A stretch of 51,947 nt of DNA from Alsobacter ponti. GTDB lineage: Bacteria; Pseudomonadota; Alphaproteobacteria; Rhizobiales; Beijerinckiaceae. Shown one piece after another: positions 45,311 to 51,947 of the stretch. Where the stretch lies: NCBI RefSeq assembly GCF_024294805.1, contig NZ_JANCLU010000027.1, forward strand, positions 1 to 51,947, written 5' to 3'. A program made the position numbers and the translations under genes. The notes beneath the pieces are model-generated. The model was not told the origin of the DNA. It ran no database searches and worked only from the letters and a program-made list of their open reading frames with translations. The stretch's first letter is position 1, and the number at the start of each line of letters is the position of its first letter.

Positions 45311-45413
45311 GGCCGCGTCGACTCCCTGCGGGTTTCGCCCCGCGACATGCCCCCGATTGATGACAGTGGTCGGTTAAGATTGTTCCCGTTTGCGCCCAGG
45401 CGACGCAAGCTGC

Positions 45414-47627
<2,214 letters not shown>

Positions 47628-48137
47628 TCAGCCCTTCCAGTGCAGGGCCATGATCAGCGTGAAGAGCCGTCTGGCGGTGTCGAAATCCACCTCGATCTTG
47701 CCGGCGAGGCGCTGGCGCAGCAGCTCGGCCGCCTCGTTATGCAGGCCGCGACGGCCCATGTCGATGGCCTCGATCTGCGCCGCGCTGGCGGTGCGGATGG
47801 CCGCGTAATAGCTCTCGCACACCATGAAATAGTCGCGCAGCACACCCCGGAACGGGGCCAGCGAGAGGATGTGCGTGGCGATCGCCTCGCCCTGCTCGCC
47901 GCGCACCTCCAGCGAGAGCTTGCCCGAGACCAGCGAGATGTGCAGGGCGTAGGGGCCTTCGGAATCGTTGGCGGGGCGGAAATCGTTGCTTTCCAGGAGG
48001 TCGTAGATCGCGACGGCGCGCTCGTGCTCCTGCTCGGGGCCGCCGCGCCCGATCGACACGTCGTCGAGGGTGACGGCGACGAGCCGGCGGCGCGATCCGG
48101 CCGCGTCCTTTTGCTTGCCCGGATCGTGCTGCGCCAT
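47628..48137 (-). CDS. UPF0262 family protein
   Basis: A 169-residue conserved alphaproteobacterial protein of unknown function. Recognisable segments are [31 protein letters not shown] (positions ~19-50) and [20 protein letters not shown] (~97-116). The family is always found beside hisD and a low-molecular-weight phosphatase. No signal or membrane segment. ATG 48137 has GGGAT upstream and lies 5 bases after the hisD stop, so the two are co-transcribed. Confidence 0.88.
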   Translation of the reverse strand: MAQHDPGKQKDAAGSRRRLVAVTLDDVSIGRGGPEQEHERAVAIYDLLESNDFRPANDSEGPYALHISLVSGKLSLEVRGEQGEAIATHILSLAPFRGVLRDYFMVCESYYAAIRTASAAQIEAIDMGRRGLHNEAAELLRQRLAGKIEVDFDTARRLFTLIMALHWKG

Positions 48138-48142
48138 GCCGC

Positions 48143-49438
48143 TTATCCCAGGTTGAGTCGCACCGCCACGGAGCGGGCGTGCGCCTCCAGCCCCTCCGCG
48201 CGGCCGAGCGCGATCGCCGCCGGCCCCAGCGCCCTCAGCGCCTCCGGCCCGCATTTCAGGATCGAGCTGCGCTTCATGAAGTCGAGAACGCCGAGCCCCG
48301 AGGAGAAACGCGCCGAGCGCGCCGTGGGCAGCACGTGGTTCGGCCCGGCGACGTAGTCGCCGATCGCCTCCGGCGTGTGCGCGCCGAGGAAGATCGAGCC
48401 CGCGTTGCGGATGCCGGCGGCCAGCGCCTCGGGGTCGCGCGTCTCGATCTCCAGGTGCTCGGGGGCGAGCCGGTCGACGAGCGGCGCGCACGACGCGAGG
48501 TCCGGCAGGACGATCACCGCCCCATAGTCGCGCCAGCTCGCCGCCGCGATGTCGGCGCGCGGCAGCGTGGTGAGGCGGCGCGCGACGGCGGCCTCGACGG
48601 CGTCGGCCAGGGCGGGGCTGTCGGTGACGAGGATCGACTGCGCCGCCGTGTCGTGCTCCGCCTGGGCGAGCAGGTCGGCGGCGATCCAGTCGGGATTGGC
48701 GTGGTCGTCGGCGATCACCACCACCTCGGAGGGCCCCGCGATCATGTCGATGCCGACCTGCCCGAAGACGCGCCGCTTGGCCGCCGCCACGTAGGCATTG
48801 CCCGGGCCGACGATCTTGGCGACCGGCGCGATGGTGGCCGTGCCGTAGGCGAGCGCGGCGATCGCCTGCGCGCCGCCGACGCGGTAAATCTCCGAGACGC
48901 CGGCGATGCGGGCCGCCGCCAGCACCAGCGGGTTCAGCTCGCCGCCCGGCGAGGGCACGGCCATGACGATGCGTGGCACGCCGGCGACCCGCGCCGGCAC
49001 GGCGTTCATCAGCACCGAGGAGGGATAGCTCGCCGTGCCGCCCGGCACGTAGAGCCCGGCGGCCTCCACCGCCGTCCAGCGATGGCCCAGCTCGACGCCC
49101 AGCGCGTCGACGAAGCGCTCGTCTGCGGGCTTCTGGCGGGCGTGGTACGCCTCGATGCGCTCGCGCGCCAGCCGCAGCGCGGCGACCGCGTCGGGGTCGC
49201 ACTGCGCCAGCGCGGCGTCGACCTCGGCCTCGGTGACCCGCAGCGTCGCCGGCGTCAGCTCCAGCCGGTCGAAGCGGCGCGTGTAGTCGATCAGCGCCGC
49301 GTCGCCGCGCGCGACCACGTCCTCGATGATCGCCTTGACCGCCGCGTCGACGTCCTCCGACACCTCCCGCTTCATGGCGAGGAGCGTCTGGAAGTCGCGC
49401 GCGAAGCTGGCGGAGCTGGCGTCGAGCCGCATGGGCAT
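48143..49438 (-). CDS. hisD: Histidinol dehydrogenase
   Basis: A 431-residue zinc enzyme that carries out the last two oxidations of histidine synthesis (histidinol to histidine with 2 NAD+). The PROSITE-type stretch starts at [18 protein letters not shown] (~209-226) and runs through [19 protein letters not shown]; the catalytic Glu-His pair is in [10 protein letters not shown] (~322-331). Length is standard. Preceded by DUF2948 (42-base gap) and followed by UPF0262, as expected for the order. Other his genes are not nearby. Confidence 0.95.
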   Translation of the reverse strand: MPMRLDASSASFARDFQTLLAMKREVSEDVDAAVKAIIEDVVARGDAALIDYTRRFDRLELTPATLRVTEAEVDAALAQCDPDAVAALRLARERIEAYHARQKPADERFVDALGVELGHRWTAVEAAGLYVPGGTASYPSSVLMNAVPARVAGVPRIVMAVPSPGGELNPLVLAAARIAGVSEIYRVGGAQAIAALAYGTATIAPVAKIVGPGNAYVAAAKRRVFGQVGIDMIAGPSEVVVIADDHANPDWIAADLLAQAEHDTAAQSILVTDSPALADAVEAAVARRLTTLPRADIAAASWRDYGAVIVLPDLASCAPLVDRLAPEHLEIETRDPEALAAGIRNAGSIFLGAHTPEAIGDYVAGPNHVLPTARSARFSSGLGVLDFMKRSSILKCGPEALRALGPAAIALGRAEGLEAHARSVAVRLNLG

Positions 49439-49480
49439 GGAGGGCGTCCTGGTCTGTGGCGGGCCGGCGGAAGGTCGGGG

Positions 49481-49906
49481 TCAGTCGGTGTGGCGGGGCT
49501 GGCTGGCGGTCTCCCAGACGGGGCCGAGGTCCCGCATCTCGCATTCGAGGCATTCGAGCTCCAGGCGCACCGCCGCGCCGCCGGAGAACACCAGCGTCAC
49601 GAACCCCGACGGAGGGTCAGTCTCCTCGAAGGTGACGGCGAGCAGGTTCAGCACGGCCTCCTTGTCGTCCGGCCTCAGCCTGGAGAACTGGGCGCGCTTC
49701 ACCCGGTCGAAGCGCACGCCGGTGCGCCGGCGGCGATTGGCCCCGGAAGCGGCCGACTCCCAGTCGAAGCGGTTGGCGACGAAGGCGAAGCGCTTCTCGC
49801 GCGGCAGCCACGCCATGTCCGCGACCTTGAGCACGGCGTCCTGGAGATGCGCGGAGACGACGGCCAGGTCGTCCCGGTCGAGGGCGGCGAGCTTCAGCGT
49901 GTCCAT
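49481..49906 (-). CDS. DUF2948 family protein
   Basis: A 141-residue conserved alphaproteobacterial protein of unknown function, with [20 protein letters not shown] near the N-terminus and [12 protein letters not shown] (~38-49). It is consistently found between murA and hisD. ATG 49906 has GGGAGA upstream; the frame continues to 49999 but that extension has no SD and is not conserved-looking. A direct role in peptidoglycan or histidine synthesis cannot be claimed from position alone. Confidence 0.85.
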   Translation of the reverse strand: MDTLKLAALDRDDLAVVSAHLQDAVLKVADMAWLPREKRFAFVANRFDWESAASGANRRRRTGVRFDRVKRAQFSRLRPDDKEAVLNLLAVTFEETDPPSGFVTLVFSGGAAVRLELECLECEMRDLGPVWETASQPRHTD

Positions 49907-50094
49907 GCGCGATCGGTCTCCCGTGGCGTTCGGCGGCCGTGGCGGGCGCGTCCCGCCGCTGATCCTGTAGAACAGGACGCGCAAAAGGGGAATTCTCATT
50001 TCGGGCGCGGGCGCGCAAGCGCGTTCGCCTAAGGCAACGGAACCCGGCTACACTCGTTTTCAGACAGAGATTCGCAGCCGACCCGGAGAACAGC

Positions 50095-50394
50095 ATGCGA
50101 CCGAGCCCGAGATCCGCGACCGCCCTCATCGCGACGCTGGCGGGGGCGCTGTTGATGTCCGGCGCCGCCGAGGCGCAGTATTACGATCCCTACCGCCCGC
50201 CGCCGCCGCCCTATGGCGGCGTCTACCGGCCCGGGCCTTACTATGGCCAATCGCCCTACTACCGGTCCGGCTATTACGGCCGCATGTGCATCACCTCGCG
50301 CGGCAGCTGCGCGATGGGCCGGGCCCGGCCGGTCGGCTCGTCCTGCACCTGCTACATCCCCGGCTTCGGCAATAAGCGCGGCGGCGTGCGCTGA
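50095..50394 (+). CDS. Small secreted Tyr/Pro-rich protein with Cys cluster
   Basis: A 99-residue exported protein: signal peptide ~1-27 (ending AAEAQ), then a Tyr/Pro/Gly-rich middle (YYDPYRPPPPPYGGVYRPGP region, ~29-60), then a compact end with four Cys (MCITSRGSC..., SSCTCYIPGFG). The Cys pattern and terminal PGFG-K-R-G resemble small periplasmic proteins frequent in Bradyrhizobium and relatives, with no known function. Cys pairs could form two disulfides in the periplasm. It lies on the plus strand between murA and DUF2948, breaking an otherwise continuous minus-strand operon. Confidence 0.78.
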   Translation: MRPSPRSATALIATLAGALLMSGAAEAQYYDPYRPPPPPYGGVYRPGPYYGQSPYYRSGYYGRMCITSRGSCAMGRARPVGSSCTCYIPGFGNKRGGVR

Positions 50395-50412
50395 GCCCAG
50401 GCGGGCAGGGGC

Positions 50413-51708
<1,296 letters not shown>

Positions 51709-51827
51709 GCGTGTCCCCGTTCGATCAGGCGCGCCAGCCCGAGCGCCGCCGCCGGCAGCCATGCGGCGCAGCTATGGCCCGATTATGGCCGATTCGTCAC
51801 CGCCGTCGGCTCGACGCAATTTCGCGC

Positions 51828-51856
51828 TTGACATGCGAAGGAATTTATGCCTATAT
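51828..51856 (+). promoter_or_regulatory. Strong sigma-70-type promoter reading out of the window
   Basis: A perfect TTGACA (51828-51833), 17-base spacer, then CTATAT (51851-51856) in a locally AT-rich stretch. It is the best promoter match in the window and is divergent from murA. Confidence 0.75.
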
Positions 51857-51893
51857 GGCTCTCGTCCTCTCCCGAGGAAGGGGCGTCTGCAGC

Positions 51894-51947
51894 GTGGCCG
51901 ATGCGGGTGGGGGGCGGTGGCCGGTTCGAGGGAGCGTCACGCACTCC
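51894..51947 (+). CDS. Possible start of the next gene (3' partial)
   Basis: About 40 bases after the strong promoter there is GAGGAAGGGG and then a GTG at 51894 opening a frame that runs without stop to the window end (18 codons, Gly/Arg-rich). An ATG at 51901 in another frame is also open. Too short to recognise. Confidence 0.3.
   Translation, partial: MADAGGGRWPVRGSVTHS

Noticed and set aside
45370-45395. EcfG-type promoter for the Na/Pi gene on the minus strand
   Set aside because: GGAAC is followed at 16 bases by TGTC rather than CGTT, and no second site supports it.

Overview
The window is GC-rich DNA with genes packed on both strands, and it looks like the chromosome of a Hyphomicrobiales (Rhizobiales) alphaproteobacterium. 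The evidence is a phasin gene, a tRNA-His with A73 and no encoded G-1, a homospermidine synthase, a BA14K-like secreted protein, and the conserved run murA / DUF2948 / hisD / UPF0262 / low-molecular-weight phosphatase. The genus cannot be read from the sequence. There is no insertion sequence, prophage, CRISPR array, rRNA or obvious foreign island. Long open frames antisense to real genes are GC-bias shadows and were left out.

Layout. 1-4825: the end of a phasin gene, tRNA-His, a roughly 570-bp stretch with no convincing gene, an Rnk-like regulator, homospermidine synthase, and a cupin gene divergent from a LysR regulator. 4901-7309: an outer-membrane porin-like protein followed by a Tat-type DUF1254/DUF1214 protein. 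7453-20943: the most distinctive part, an acid-sugar locus with five mandelate-racemase-type enolase-superfamily enzymes, two FCD-type GntR repressors, a complete CUT1 sugar ABC transporter and an RraA/HMG-aldolase-like protein, arranged around two divergent control regions (9408-9679 and 14224-14408). 21065-25784: a BA14K-like protein, a CHASE2 adenylate cyclase convergent with an MBL-fold hydrolase, an unannotated 27-residue membrane peptide gene, and a Spy/CpxP-like periplasmic protein. 25842-29506: an EmrAB-type efflux pair divergent from its likely TetR repressor, with a palindromic operator between them.

29491-37751: a seven-gene minus-strand operon with a complete Dpp/Gsi-type peptide ABC transporter, gamma-glutamyltransferase and DUF1028, which fits uptake and breakdown of gamma-glutamyl peptides. 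37896-41109: TctAB carboxylate transporter subunits, without TctC, divergent from a tartrate/D-malate dehydrogenase. 41141-43603: two tandem TerC-family membrane proteins and AzlCD, in an overlapping plus-strand run. 43607-47045: a Na/Pi cotransporter-PhoU fusion and phosphoglucomutase. 47165-51708: the conserved murA-hisD group, with infA missing from its usual place and a small Tyr/Pro-rich secreted protein on the opposite strand. The window ends with a strong sigma-70-like promoter reading out of it.

In the acid-sugar locus the inferred sequence is import through the ABC transporter, dehydration or epimerisation of several stereoisomeric sugar acids by the five paralogues, possible retro-aldol cleavage of a shared 2-keto product by the RraA-like protein, and control by the two GntR proteins sensing substrate or product. 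Substrates cannot be assigned from sequence alone.
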